A stretch of 64,000 nt of DNA, taken from a virus. The first letter of the stretch is position 1. The number at the start of each line of letters is the position of its first letter. The position numbers and the translations under genes are program-made. The notes beneath the pieces are model-generated. The model saw only the letters and a program-made list of their open reading frames with translations. It searched no databases and had not been told where the DNA came from. The stretch covers positions 1 through 64,000 of IMG/VR virus record IMGVR_UViG_3300020055_000005; one strand, given 5' to 3'. Positions 51,739 through 61,394 of the stretch are shown here, one piece after another.

Positions 51739-52215
51739 TTAAGCAACAACAATAGTTGCATTGTTGTTAGCAACTGGTAACCATACAGAACCGTTCCAAA
51801 TTAAAACACATCCATCTCCAGCATCTTCTAGTTGAATCTGAGGCGCAGATGCACCTGAAGCGAACCATGAAGATACAGTAATGTCTGCATCATAAGAAGC
51901 ATGCATTCCTGAACATGCGATGATTTTAATTTGACCAACATCAGTACCATTGTCTAATGTGAATGCAACGTCTGCTGAGAAGTTAGTACCATCGATGATG
52001 GTAATTGCAGTTGCAGCTAAATCTGTTGCAGCTGCTGTCTCAGTTGAGATGTCATTCAATGCAAGGTGAGTTGGAACGTTTTCAAAAAGTTGACCGATAG
52101 TCATCTTTTTGTTTACTGGGGTACCACTTGGGTTATCTACGATATGCAACAAGTCATCTGACCCAATATCTGAATCTGCGACTGATGATAACGCACTAAT
52201 TTTTTTATCTGCCAT
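51739..52215 (-). CDS. Small structural protein between gp6 and the gp7-like gene
   Basis: A 158-residue protein, MADKKISALSSVADSDIGSDDLLHIVDNPSGTPVNKKMTIGQLFENVP, followed by beta strands and ending WNGSVWLPVANNNATIVVA. The opening, KISAL...D..S.DLLHIVD...GT..NKK.TI, is the collar-domain pattern of phage fibre and baseplate-associated proteins. AGGAGG precedes the ATG. It is not one of the canonical T4 baseplate proteins. Confidence 0.7.
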   Translation of the reverse strand: MADKKISALSSVADSDIGSDDLLHIVDNPSGTPVNKKMTIGQLFENVPTHLALNDISTETAAATDLAATAITIIDGTNFSADVAFTLDNGTDVGQIKIIACSGMHASYDADITVSSWFASGASAPQIQLEDAGDGCVLIWNGSVWLPVANNNATIVVA

Positions 52216-52285
52216 TCTATTTTCCTCCTATAATCCAATTGAATGGGAAACTACTCAGGGGACTCCTGACCACTTTCTTCATAAG

Positions 52286-54157
52286 TTAATATGATGTACT
52301 AGATGTAGTTGTAAACCCTACACCAGCACTCGTTTCACCACTTGCGATGGTGTCTACTTCACCTTTGACTTTAACATTTTCTATATCAATGTCAATCAAA
52401 CTACCCCTTGTTGCGACAACATCGTCACCGTCAGGGATAATAGTGAAGTCAATCGAGCTATCAACGTTCTTCGTGGAAGTAAACGTGATGGCGTTGATTG
52501 TAATAATTCCTTTAGTATAATCGATAGTACCTGCTTCTTTGTCTGCAAAGATTCTATTAGAACCTTGTAAGTAATATCTTCTTAATACTCCGTTTCCGTC
52601 ATCGTCAAAATATTGATCATTGACGGAATCTCCTTGTACTTTAAAACTTGTAGTAACTAATATACCACCTGAGGATGCATTATGTCCTGAGTGTGGATGA
52701 TAAAATGCGTTTCCAAACTTAACATCGTATCCTTGTTTTTTATTAGCTTCTACAACTCTTGCTTTACGTAATCTGATATTTGTAGTGTTTGATAATATAG
52801 CACTGTTTGCATCATCAACAGCCCTTGTTAGTTTTGAATGTCTAAACACTGCATCAAAGTTGTTTAGGTTTACATTATCATAGTTTGTAATTGCGTTTAA
52901 CACTACGGTCTCTAATTCACCACTTGTAAGATCAGTTTGTTTCTCATCATACTTGAATGTGGTAGAGATTAAAATTTTAGTTATGTCAGGAGATATAATA
53001 ATAGGTCTTACCGTTAATATGTTCAGTGCCTTTAATTTGTTCTCCACTTGTCTCTTTTCTGTGTCTGATAAGTAGTCTGCGTTTTTAGGTTTGATTGCAA
53101 GAAACACTTTACCATATTCAGGTGGGTCATTATCTTCACCACCCCACACTGCGATTGCATCTGCATTCGGATAGTATTCAGACACTTTACCTTTATAGTC
53201 ATTAAGTGTCACAAGTCTGTTTTGTGATGTGTAAAATTTGTTTGCCTTAAATTTAATTGAGTCAATAGATTCTTTCTCTGCACCACCTGTTGATGCAACT
53301 TTAGTTGATATGACTGCATCAACAAATCCGTTAATACTTTCTCTTAAATTAAATATGTTTGCACCATCAGCGTGTAATGCATCAACTATAATATAAGTTG
53401 CAGTGATAATGTCACCGTCCTTTAGTTGTTTACCTAATACCCCATCACCAAAATAAATTTCCGTATATCCTTCGTCGTTTTCTTGTGCATAATAAACTCT
53501 AGATTCAGTTGATACGTTTGATATATCAGTTGATAATGTGTATGTTTCTAATTGACCATCTGAGTCAACTGTAACTTTAAGGTGTGATTTATCTATTCTC
53601 AAATTTGAGAGTACATACTTACCATTCTTGATCTGAGAGTCATACACGTATTTGTCTGTCATGTACGAACCTTGAACAAGTTGTACGTCTGCATATTGAT
53701 ATGTATTACCATTTGCAACAGGTCTTACTGGATTTGAAACAACATACTCATAGTTTTTACCATCGTATGCAGTTGAAAATCTAGTTCCTCTAGGGATTGT
53801 CATTTCAGTAGTTGTAGGATATGTCTGATCAGCATTACGAACATTTCTTAGATTCATATCTACAATTGCAGAAGATGCCTTTTCTGATGCAGGAGTGAAT
53901 CCTAAATCTTTTGCACGTGCAACAACGTTCTTTCTTAGTTGTGCAGAATCTAAAAACAATTCAGAAGCTGCAAGGTTAGTGTTAATTGCACCAATATGTG
54001 CAGTGTATGCCATTAGATCAATGAGAATCGACATTGTTGAACCATCGAAGTCATAATCTTTAAATTTTTGTTGTCCCTTTAGATATGATTTAAGATTCTT
54101 TGCGATATCTTCAAAATCTAAATCTGAAACTGATATTTTTGAACTGTCTACTGCCAT
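52286..54157 (-). CDS. 6: Baseplate wedge protein gp6
   Basis: This is the wedge protein that forms the inner baseplate ring. It has the diagnostic N-terminus: LKSYLKGQQKFKDYDFDGST, ILIDLMAYTAHIGAINTNLAASELFLDSAQL and RKNVVARAKDLGFTPAS. The length is 623 residues (T4 660). It overlaps gp25 by one base, matching T4-like order. Confidence 0.95.
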   Translation of the reverse strand: MAVDSSKISVSDLDFEDIAKNLKSYLKGQQKFKDYDFDGSTMSILIDLMAYTAHIGAINTNLAASELFLDSAQLRKNVVARAKDLGFTPASEKASSAIVDMNLRNVRNADQTYPTTTEMTIPRGTRFSTAYDGKNYEYVVSNPVRPVANGNTYQYADVQLVQGSYMTDKYVYDSQIKNGKYVLSNLRIDKSHLKVTVDSDGQLETYTLSTDISNVSTESRVYYAQENDEGYTEIYFGDGVLGKQLKDGDIITATYIIVDALHADGANIFNLRESINGFVDAVISTKVASTGGAEKESIDSIKFKANKFYTSQNRLVTLNDYKGKVSEYYPNADAIAVWGGEDNDPPEYGKVFLAIKPKNADYLSDTEKRQVENKLKALNILTVRPIIISPDITKILISTTFKYDEKQTDLTSGELETVVLNAITNYDNVNLNNFDAVFRHSKLTRAVDDANSAILSNTTNIRLRKARVVEANKKQGYDVKFGNAFYHPHSGHNASSGGILVTTSFKVQGDSVNDQYFDDDGNGVLRRYYLQGSNRIFADKEAGTIDYTKGIITINAITFTSTKNVDSSIDFTIIPDGDDVVATRGSLIDIDIENVKVKGEVDTIASGETSAGVGFTTTSSTSY

Positions 54158-54579
54158 TATCGTACCCTACTTACTGAGAATTCTACTTGATTATTTCGTT
54201 TACCATTGATGATAGAATAGGTTACTGTAACATCTAATCTATTACTGTTTGTTACAGGTGCAAATCTTACACCAACATTAGTAACACGTGGTTCAATGAT
54301 TTCTATTTGTTCTTTCAGTTGTCTTTTAAGACGATTAATCTGTACAGAAGTGTCTAACTCAAACAATGCACTCTGTAGATTTCCACCAAAATTTGGTTTA
54401 AAAGGTCTTTCATATTTATTGGTTAATAGAATATTTCTAACTGCACGTCTTACTGCATCTGTGTCATACTTCAATGCAAGATCACCTGTAATAGGATGTG
54501 CCTTAAATTGCAAATCTAAATCTGCTGATGCAGGGTCAATCGCAACTGTCTTACCATTGGGTTTTACGTAATCTACCAT
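54157..54579 (-). CDS. 25: Baseplate wedge protein gp25
   Basis: A 140-residue gp25/tail-lysozyme-superfamily protein that starts wedge attachment to the sheath. Conserved points are DAVRRAVRNILLTNKYERPFKPNFGG and the EPR motif in IEPRVTNVGV. CATAAATA ends exactly 5 bases before the ATG and no ribosome site is visible, so a leaderless mRNA is predicted. Confidence 0.93.
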   Translation of the reverse strand: MVDYVKPNGKTVAIDPASADLDLQFKAHPITGDLALKYDTDAVRRAVRNILLTNKYERPFKPNFGGNLQSALFELDTSVQINRLKRQLKEQIEIIEPRVTNVGVRFAPVTNSNRLDVTVTYSIINGKRNNQVEFSVSRVR

Positions 54580-54584
54580 AATTC

Positions 54585-54592
54585 TATTTATG
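54585..54592 (-). promoter_or_regulatory. Late promoter 5 bases before gp25
   Basis: Minus strand CATAAATAGAATTATG, one mismatch to TATAAATA, with exactly 5 bases between the element and the start codon. Confidence 0.55.
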
Positions 54593-54605
54593 TCACCTTA
54601 CCTAA

Positions 54606-56576
54606 TTAAACTGCAAGTTGGATTGAAACTAATCCACTATTTGGTGCATCTGTAAACTGTATGATCTGATTTTCAACATCGATTGTGTATAGACTAGGGT
54701 CAATTAATTTATTACGAATAAAAACATCGACATTATTTGCAGTCATCGTTCCACCACCCTGCACATTGAAGTCTGTTTGACCGTCATCTGCAAATTCTCT
54801 GTCCTCTCCAAACACTGAAATAAACTTTCCTGCTTCAGGTGGAGTACTAAACACTATGTTACCACTACTTTCAGTGAAACCACCACTTTGTCTTACACCA
54901 TCTATAAACACGTATGTATTACTACCACTTCCTGCGATTGGGAATGTATCTCTTACACCATCTGTTTCAAATGCGTTTTCTGTTGGTTCAGTATCATCAT
55001 TATTAGTAGGTCTAGGTATTTTAGGTTTTTTCAGACTTGAATTTACTACTCCATCTATACTTGAAAGGGAAAGACCAATCGTTAGAGGTAAGAAACCAAT
55101 TAACTCTAAGAAATCACAGAAAGTTAAGAAGAGTACATCAAATATTTTACCTAATCCAATCTTATCTAAAAACTTCTTAATCTTTTTAACCCATAAGAAA
55201 AGAACTCTCTTGTACCAGTTTACTTTAAATTTTTCTAATGCAATCATCATATCTGCAATTTCTTCTTCAAGTGATTGTGCAGTTGATTCTATTTCTGCAC
55301 CTATGATTTCTCTTACAGTAAAACCAAAAATAGATAAACCTAAAATTTTATCTCGTATCATTTGTTGGAACTTTCTTTGTTCGTCCATTATTTGATCTTC
55401 TAATTCTTTACGTCCTTCTAAAAGAATCTCTCTCGCAGCCACATCACTTTTATAGGGTTCTTCTTCTAGTAACTTATCAATTTCATCGATTTGTAATTGA
55501 ATACCCAGTCTAGTTTTCTTAAACTCCTCTTTAATAATCTCTGTGACTCCATGAACCATTTCAGGAATATCCATTGATAATATGTCTGCAAGTTCACTGA
55601 AAGGTAAATCAGGTAATCCTAATAAATCCCATATTTCATCAAACAGGTCTATAAGTTTTTCAAATGCTTTAACGTGCCAGTTATTCAACCAATCTTCAAT
55701 TTCAGTTTGTATACACTGGAATGCTAACTGCGCTTTCGCTTCTACATCTAAAACACCATACTCTCCGTCAAATTGTCTACATGTGGAAGGTAAGAATGAG
55801 AATAGTTTATCAACCAATTGTGTTCTTAAATTTTCCTTGGTTAAAATATCACTTTCGATTCTTTCAATCTCTGCCTTTATTGCCTCTTCTTCTGCCTCTG
55901 TATATGCAATAGGGTCGTCTTTTAATTTACGTAGTTCTTCATGTTGATTTTCGATTTCACCTCTTAATCCCTGAATCTCTTTAACGATTTCACTTCCCAT
56001 TATCTGTGCTTCAATTTCTTTTTTATAGTTTGGTGAAGTGATAATTGCAATAATGTCTATAGATATTCCATAAACATTAATTGTAAAATTGATAGGGACA
56101 AATTTACTGATAAACTCTGCAATTTTTGCTGGAACGTATACGTGGAATTCTGCGAGGAATTTAGTTACTGCCTGATTCGCTTCTTGTTGCCAGTTTCTTT
56201 TTTGTCCGTCTTTTTGCCAGTAAGGTGAAAGAAGTTCCTCAATTTTCTCTTTAACCTTTTCAACTTCTTCTACCATCTCTTCAATCTCTTCTTCCAATGC
56301 AGTGAGGACAGGATAGATTGATGATTCTAATGCATTAATCTCTTCAATTATAGCATCCTTTTCTTCCTTTGTCAAATTTGGGTCATTTAATCTGTCCCAA
56401 AGTTCTTTTATTTCTTTTTCCTTTTCTGCCTTTTCTTCTAAGAATGCGGCTCTCAACTTCATTGGTAAAGAACCAATTGAATTCAATGCATTAACTATTT
56501 CTGCTTTAGATGGAAGGTCAAAGATGTCCCCTTCAGGACATACTATTGCTGTAGGAATCTCAATATTAATGGACAT
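54606..56576 (-). CDS. Large structural protein with coiled coils and C-terminal beta repeats
   Basis: A 656-residue protein. The first 110 and the middle residues (190-260, 360-420) are highly charged helices (EEEIEEMVEEVEKVKEKIEELL), consistent with coiled coils. Hydrophobic amphipathic stretches lie in between (KFVPINFTINVYGISIDIIAIITS). The last 115 residues contain two beta repeats (NTYVFIDGVRQSGGF, then NVDVFIRNKLIDPSLY). Its position between gp25 and gp5 suggests a baseplate hub or tape-like component. I recognise no T4 counterpart. Confidence 0.7.
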   Translation of the reverse strand: MSINIEIPTAIVCPEGDIFDLPSKAEIVNALNSIGSLPMKLRAAFLEEKAEKEKEIKELWDRLNDPNLTKEEKDAIIEEINALESSIYPVLTALEEEIEEMVEEVEKVKEKIEELLSPYWQKDGQKRNWQQEANQAVTKFLAEFHVYVPAKIAEFISKFVPINFTINVYGISIDIIAIITSPNYKKEIEAQIMGSEIVKEIQGLRGEIENQHEELRKLKDDPIAYTEAEEEAIKAEIERIESDILTKENLRTQLVDKLFSFLPSTCRQFDGEYGVLDVEAKAQLAFQCIQTEIEDWLNNWHVKAFEKLIDLFDEIWDLLGLPDLPFSELADILSMDIPEMVHGVTEIIKEEFKKTRLGIQLQIDEIDKLLEEEPYKSDVAAREILLEGRKELEDQIMDEQRKFQQMIRDKILGLSIFGFTVREIIGAEIESTAQSLEEEIADMMIALEKFKVNWYKRVLFLWVKKIKKFLDKIGLGKIFDVLFLTFCDFLELIGFLPLTIGLSLSSIDGVVNSSLKKPKIPRPTNNDDTEPTENAFETDGVRDTFPIAGSGSNTYVFIDGVRQSGGFTESSGNIVFSTPPEAGKFISVFGEDREFADDGQTDFNVQGGGTMTANNVDVFIRNKLIDPSLYTIDVENQIIQFTDAPNSGLVSIQLAV

Positions 56577-56581
56577 ATCAT

Positions 56582-57640
56582 TTAAAATACAACTTTCTTA
56601 CCAGCAAGTACTAGATCACCTGCGGCCTGAATTCTCATGTTTTTACCTGACTTAATTGTCAGATCATCTGAAACATCAAGTAACCCTTTACCGTATGCAG
56701 TTATTTCTGCATTACCATTTGCATGAATGTTTGCGTTACCTAATACTCTTATATTCACTTTACCACCAACATACATTTCGTGGTCTTTACATACAACATG
56801 ATAGTGGTCATTTACAATGTGATGTACTTCAGAACCATCAGGATGAATTTCTGTAAATGTTCCTGATCTATGTTCTATTGCAAGACGTTCCTTTTCGAAA
56901 GTGTCATCAATTTCTAAGACGTGTCCTGACTCTGAATGCCATACATGGTTATATGGGTACTTGGGGTCTGCAGGTGAATTAGGGTAGTGTTCCATACCTT
57001 TAATTTCATTTATGTTTCGAACACTATAATCTCCTTCTCCTCTTGCAAACTTTGAAATATCTGATTCATCAAAATACAATGGATAGAATGGTAAATCTTT
57101 TTCTGCATCAATTTCATAATGGTCAACAGTTGACCCTGTTCCATCATAGTTAACAGTTCTTCCTTCTTCTGATGGTTGTTTAGGTGCAGTGTCTAATGCT
57201 TGTTCTAGTCCCCAAGTTCTAACTGAATTTTGTGCAGGGTTTGCCCCATCTGCAGTTCCTTCGTAATCTGCAGGGGTCATTCTTCTAGGGTCATTAAATC
57301 CTTTATCTACTAATCTAGATAATATGGTTCCTTCGACTGTTTCTCTGTAACCATCAACTGTAACTCCAGTCGCAACCCCTATAATAATTGGGTCTTGTTT
57401 TGTGGAGTCTCTCCAAAATCCAAATACCGTAGACCCCTCAACAAGTCCGTGAGAGTTCATACCGATACCTGAGAGACCACTTGACGTTGGTGGAAGAATT
57501 ACCTGTGCCCATGGTAAATCAGGTGTTGCAATCGCAAGTTTATCATCTGTATGAACACCATGAACACGTACACGTACTCTTCCTATCATGAGAGGGTCAT
57601 GTCTGTCTTCAACTATTCCGTAAAAATATTCTGCGTTCAT
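56582..57640 (-). CDS. 5: Baseplate hub protein gp5 without a visible lysozyme domain
   Basis: The N-terminal 95 residues (YFYGIVEDRHDPLMIGRVRVRVHGVHTDD then PWAQVILPPTS, GLVEGSTVFGFWRDS) are the gp5/VgrG OB-fold. The C-terminal part (HEMYVGGKVNIRVLGNANIHANGNAEITAYGKG) is the repeating beta-prism/helix of the spike. At 352 residues it is far shorter than T4 gp5 (575) and the middle region lacks recognisable lysozyme catalytic motifs. The gene overlaps the hub gene upstream by one base. Confidence 0.88.
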   Translation of the reverse strand: MNAEYFYGIVEDRHDPLMIGRVRVRVHGVHTDDKLAIATPDLPWAQVILPPTSSGLSGIGMNSHGLVEGSTVFGFWRDSTKQDPIIIGVATGVTVDGYRETVEGTILSRLVDKGFNDPRRMTPADYEGTADGANPAQNSVRTWGLEQALDTAPKQPSEEGRTVNYDGTGSTVDHYEIDAEKDLPFYPLYFDESDISKFARGEGDYSVRNINEIKGMEHYPNSPADPKYPYNHVWHSESGHVLEIDDTFEKERLAIEHRSGTFTEIHPDGSEVHHIVNDHYHVVCKDHEMYVGGKVNIRVLGNANIHANGNAEITAYGKGLLDVSDDLTIKSGKNMRIQAAGDLVLAGKKVVF

Positions 57641-59118
57641 TATGTATCCTGTACTGTATTTTGGATTCTTTCAGGGCCAGATGCGTTCTGTAATGGTCTG
57701 TAATCTTCTATTTTACCTGAGAAACTTTCTTTAACCGCTTCTATATGAAGAAACCCTGTGTTTTTAGTTGGGTCTGCATCCATACACATATCTGTTACAA
57801 GATAACGATTATCATTTACATTACTTTCAATCGAACTGTCAGGTCTCTTTAATTCAGGTTCAGGTATAATTAATTTAACTATAGACCCAACTGTGAAATC
57901 TGTTCTGAGAGGAACCGTAAATTTTATTCTGTTCTGTTGGAGTGTTTCTAATAATGCCTTTCTTTCCAGTGGCCCTGTGTTATCTGATTTAAGTCCTATT
58001 AATGGTTCGTTTGAAGTTACGTCTGTTGCATCACCAAAAGAATGTGTAGTAGTGTAAGTGTATTCAACAACACTATCGAATGCTTTATTCGGAGCTGCAT
58101 CTGCATCTAACTCATCGTAATCTGCAGGTAACATACTGTCTGTTTGGTTTCTTGCCTTCAATATAACTTCAGGTTCATCTAAACGTACCATTGGAAAGTT
58201 TCCACTTACGTGTGTACCCTTATCCATAACTTCTTTCATATCGTAATGATATGTTCTATCCATTTTTCTAAGAGGGTCGTATACATGCATAGTTGCAGAA
58301 TAAGAACCTGCAACTGTTCCTCTTAAAGTGTCAAATAGTTGAGGTCTAGAATATGAAAGTATTGTAGAATTCAATCCCACACCTGGCACGTTTACAGGTG
58401 CATTGAGTGAATCTATTTGAGAAGTCTTAGGTCTATATTCAAATTGTTGTCCGTGTTCTCTCCCACACATTTCATCCATGGACATAAACCTAAAACCACC
58501 GTTTAGTGTTTGGAATAAAAAGAATCCTTGTTTCCAACTACCACTATTATCTTTCTCTGCGTTCTGAATAGTGTAGTCTAAAAATTTATTAACTGACCAA
58601 TTAGGACAAATGAATTGAACGTTACTTGGGTCTGATTCTTCCCAAAAATCAATTTCAGTTCCTTTCATGTTACCGTAATCTTGCATTACACCCAAACAAA
58701 TCTCTGACCATGAACCTGTCCACGTCCCACTTATTCTTTGTTTCTGTAAATAGAATAGACGAGGTTCACATAATTGTAAGACGTATGATTGTGTCTTGTC
58801 ATCAACTCTCAGATTGTTTTGTACTTTATAAACTCTAAAAACTTTATCAATAGAATTTGAAAGTTCAGATTCTGACCCATCATTTTCTTTACCACGTAAT
58901 GCAATACGAACATACTCTTGTCCGACTAGTTTGAAATTCTTTAAAATGTTGAGGGAGTCAACTATTGAAATGTCTGCACTAACAAACTTAGAGTAGATAC
59001 TTTCATACATGCGAAAGTTAACAACAATATCTTCAATTGCAAGTGTGTCACCATCTGCATTAACTAATGTCATTGACTCTAGTGCAAACTCACCAGGCCT
59101 GTAATTTCTTTGTTCCAT
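57640..59118 (-). CDS. Baseplate hub protein, gp27-like
   Basis: A 492-residue protein that starts EFALESMTLVNADGDTLAIEDIVVNFRMYESIYSKFVSADISIVDS and contains VQFICPNWSVNKFLDYTIQNAEKDNSGSW, the pattern of gp27/gpD-like hub proteins that trimerise around gp5. Position next to gp5 agrees. It is longer than T4 gp27 (391), so the assignment is by fold pattern and neighbourhood. It is coupled to both neighbours by one-base overlaps. Confidence 0.72.
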   Translation of the reverse strand: MEQRNYRPGEFALESMTLVNADGDTLAIEDIVVNFRMYESIYSKFVSADISIVDSLNILKNFKLVGQEYVRIALRGKENDGSESELSNSIDKVFRVYKVQNNLRVDDKTQSYVLQLCEPRLFYLQKQRISGTWTGSWSEICLGVMQDYGNMKGTEIDFWEESDPSNVQFICPNWSVNKFLDYTIQNAEKDNSGSWKQGFFLFQTLNGGFRFMSMDEMCGREHGQQFEYRPKTSQIDSLNAPVNVPGVGLNSTILSYSRPQLFDTLRGTVAGSYSATMHVYDPLRKMDRTYHYDMKEVMDKGTHVSGNFPMVRLDEPEVILKARNQTDSMLPADYDELDADAAPNKAFDSVVEYTYTTTHSFGDATDVTSNEPLIGLKSDNTGPLERKALLETLQQNRIKFTVPLRTDFTVGSIVKLIIPEPELKRPDSSIESNVNDNRYLVTDMCMDADPTKNTGFLHIEAVKESFSGKIEDYRPLQNASGPERIQNTVQDT

Positions 59119-59828
59119 TAACTACTCATTACACGTTCAAATTCACGAACAACTCTAGACATTATCTGAGGTTTAATGAATTTAATCAAACGTTTTTGTT
59201 CATTCTCTTCGTCTTCCATCTGCCAGTTACTTACTTCTGTATAACCTGTTGCAGAAAAATTTTGTCTTTTACCTTCTGAATCTTGGTAGTATGCGACACC
59301 ATCTATCATGTCAATAACAGAATTTATTTCAAGGGTCTTTCCACTTACTTCACCAGTTAGTGTTTCTCCAACTATCCAATTACCTTTTGTTACTGCAATC
59401 CTCTTATATGTAGGTTCCACTTGTAAGACTCTTCCGTTACCACTATGTGACCTAACCTTTTCTCCTATTAAAAACTTCCTGTCTTGTTGAATGATATCTG
59501 AAACATTTTGCACTACGATATAATTGCCTGGATATTTTTCCTCCATATAAGTTTCCATGGTGCGTTGATCTTTATACCAATCAAGATAATTTTCCATGTC
59601 ATTGACTAAGAAGAATGTCCAATGTAATTTACTAGAACCGTATAATCTATGTGCAACAATATCAGGTCTCTCACCTTCTTTTATCTCGTAAAACTCATAA
59701 TCAATTAATGAGTTAACTGCATCCTGTTCAATCTTTGCCTTTCTGAAAAAGTCACGTACAGTTACCCACTTACCATTTTGGAGTTTGTAATTTATCTTTG
59801 GAAAATTTTTAAAATATTTTTGTGCCAT
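59118..59828 (-). CDS. 53: Baseplate wedge protein gp53
   Basis: A 236-residue homologue of T4 gp53 (196). Landmarks are VTVRDFFRKAKIEQDAVN, YYEFYEIKEGE-type strand (DYEFYEIKEGERPDIVAHRLYGSSKLHWTFFLVNDM) and a C-terminal LysM-like or beta-barrel part (GNYIVVQNVSDII). gp53 completes the wedge. The gene overlaps gp48 by one base. Confidence 0.88.
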   Translation of the reverse strand: MAQKYFKNFPKINYKLQNGKWVTVRDFFRKAKIEQDAVNSLIDYEFYEIKEGERPDIVAHRLYGSSKLHWTFFLVNDMENYLDWYKDQRTMETYMEEKYPGNYIVVQNVSDIIQQDRKFLIGEKVRSHSGNGRVLQVEPTYKRIAVTKGNWIVGETLTGEVSGKTLEINSVIDMIDGVAYYQDSEGKRQNFSATGYTEVSNWQMEDEENEQKRLIKFIKPQIMSRVVREFERVMSS

Positions 59829-60904
59829 TATCCACCTCTCATATTATCTTCTAATGCACTTGCGCTTTGTTCTCCACCAGCACCAAGTGCAGTTGCAGTC
59901 GGACTGATTGCAAGATAATTATTTTGTGATAGAATTTTGATTTCTAAAAACTCTAGTGTCATTGTTGTTTTCATAGGTTGTCCATCTGCATGAACAGAGA
60001 ATTTTTGTCCACCTGTATGATCAACATCACACTTGGTACACACCATAGGTAAGAACCCATCTAATTTGGATGCAATAGGCCCTACGTAAGTTACATCGAA
60101 TATGTTTGGATAGTTAAAGAAGTTTTCTGTTTCTGAACCACCTACTGATGCGAATGTATCAGGTAACATTGATGACCTAAACCCAAAAATTATATTATTG
60201 ACCATGGTTGCTTCTTCTTGACTTCTTGGATAGAAGTCATAACTAAAGTTCCATGATCTAAATGCAACCCCATCCAACATTTGTTCTTGCATAGGATTGA
60301 TTGCACGACCTGCCATGAAGTTTGAAACGTCACCTGTTAATTTGTTCCAAGTGTTTTGTCCTGCAGCTTTGATTGCGTTAAGTGCTTCTTCTCCTGCAGT
60401 CTTTAAGAAATCACCCTCAACATCGTTAGATGCAGCATTTATTGATCTCATCAAACCTTGTTTTGCAGGGCCAAAGTCTTTAGCCGCATAAGTTACGTTT
60501 GCTTGAGAGATAACTGAGTCAGGTACGTATAGGTGTGCAGAGAATCCATCGAATGGTGTTGATTGACCTGACATTAGATTTCCTGGCTGGTGTTTACGTG
60601 GTCTTGTTTCAAAATGAATATAATTGTTAAACAATTCATGTTGAGGATAAACTGTGTCTAGGTATCTTACATTAGTACTACTTTCATACCATGAACCCAC
60701 TTCGACTGCTGAACTGACCTGTGCTTCAAGTGCATCTCTTCTTTCTTTAAGTTTCTCTCTCGCTTCAGTTGCTTGCTCACCTAATTCATCAATGAGGTTA
60801 TCATAGTTTAATCTTTCGATTTTACTTTGAATACCTTTAATTGAATTAATGGTTTTGTTTGCTTTACCTACTAAGTCGAGTAACTTATCTACGAAATTTG
60901 ACAT
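59828..60904 (-). CDS. 48: Baseplate tail-tube cap gp48
   Basis: A 358-residue homologue of T4 gp48 (364), which caps the hub and starts the tail tube. It has a helical N-terminus, TNVRYLDTVYPQHELFNNYIHFETRPR, and the tube-like core NPMQEQMLDGVAFRSWNFSYDFYPRSQEEATMVNNIIFGFR. It is the first gene of the long minus-strand baseplate unit and faces gp4 on the plus strand. A late element CATAAATA lies 38 bases upstream. Confidence 0.88.
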   Translation of the reverse strand: MSNFVDKLLDLVGKANKTINSIKGIQSKIERLNYDNLIDELGEQATEAREKLKERRDALEAQVSSAVEVGSWYESSTNVRYLDTVYPQHELFNNYIHFETRPRKHQPGNLMSGQSTPFDGFSAHLYVPDSVISQANVTYAAKDFGPAKQGLMRSINAASNDVEGDFLKTAGEEALNAIKAAGQNTWNKLTGDVSNFMAGRAINPMQEQMLDGVAFRSWNFSYDFYPRSQEEATMVNNIIFGFRSSMLPDTFASVGGSETENFFNYPNIFDVTYVGPIASKLDGFLPMVCTKCDVDHTGGQKFSVHADGQPMKTTMTLEFLEIKILSQNNYLAISPTATALGAGGEQSASALEDNMRGG

Positions 60905-60914
60905 TTAAATACCT

Positions 60915-60922
60915 TATAAATA
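60915..60922 (+). promoter_or_regulatory. Late promoter of the gp4 operon
   Basis: A perfect TATAAATA on the plus strand, 25 bases before the gp4 ATG. It lies inside the leader of the divergent gp48 transcript. Confidence 0.7.
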
Positions 60923-60942
60923 AACTAAAAGAGTTTTACAGT

Positions 60943-60950
60943 TATTTATG
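60943..60950 (-). promoter_or_regulatory. Late promoter of gp48 and the baseplate unit
   Basis: Minus strand CATAAATA, one mismatch to consensus, 38 bases before the gp48 ATG. It overlaps the gp4 start codon on the opposite strand. Confidence 0.5.
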
Positions 60951-61394
60951 TCATACAGTGGAAAGTTCAAACCGAAGAACTATAAAAAATACAAAGGTGA
61001 CCCTACTAAAATCTTCTATCGTTCTCTATGGGAACGTAAATTTATGGTGTATTGCGATAATAACGATGCAATTATAGAATGGGGTAGTGAAGAAATTGTA
61101 ATTCCATACAAATCACCTATCGATAAGAAACCACATAGATACTTCCCTGACTTCTATATAAAATACGTGAATAGTAAGGGTCAGTCTGTTCGTGAAATTA
61201 TAGAAGTTAAACCAAAGGCACAGACACTACCACCCAAAGAACAGAAACGTAAGACACAGAAATTTTTACGTGAGATAGCAACCTACGCAACCAATCAGGC
61301 AAAATGGAAAGCCGCAGAAGAGTATTGTGCAGATCGAAGAATGCACTTTCGTATATTAACAGAAGATCATCTTCTACCCAAGAAAAAGAAATGA
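60948..61394 (+). CDS. 4: Head completion protein gp4
   Basis: A 148-residue homologue of T4 gp4 (gp50/65, 150 residues), a nuclease-like head completion protein added after packaging. The N-terminal GKFKPKNYKKYKGDPTKIFYRSLWERKFMVYCDNN, EWGSEEIVIPYKSPIDKKPHRYFPDFYIKY and IIEVKPKAQTLPP match the family, including the PD-(D/E)xK-like DFY...EVK pattern. It starts the plus-strand operon and its stop overlaps the next start (ATGA). Confidence 0.94.
   Translation: MSYSGKFKPKNYKKYKGDPTKIFYRSLWERKFMVYCDNNDAIIEWGSEEIVIPYKSPIDKKPHRYFPDFYIKYVNSKGQSVREIIEVKPKAQTLPPKEQKRKTQKFLREIATYATNQAKWKAAEEYCADRRMHFRILTEDHLLPKKKK

Noticed and set aside
52255-52269. A hairpin TCAGG/CCTGA between gp6 and the 51739 gene as a terminator
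   Set aside because: The stem is only five base pairs and is not followed by a T run on the minus strand.
54856-55395. A 179-codon plus-strand frame opposite the large coiled-coil gene
   Set aside because: It is a shadow of the minus-strand gene; the product is a Ser/Lys/Asn-rich string with no domain and no start signals.
61304-61390. An upstream start for the HAD phosphatase at 61304
   Set aside because: The extra residues are out-of-frame gp4 coding sequence; the ATG at 61391 overlaps the gp4 stop and begins at the conserved first strand.
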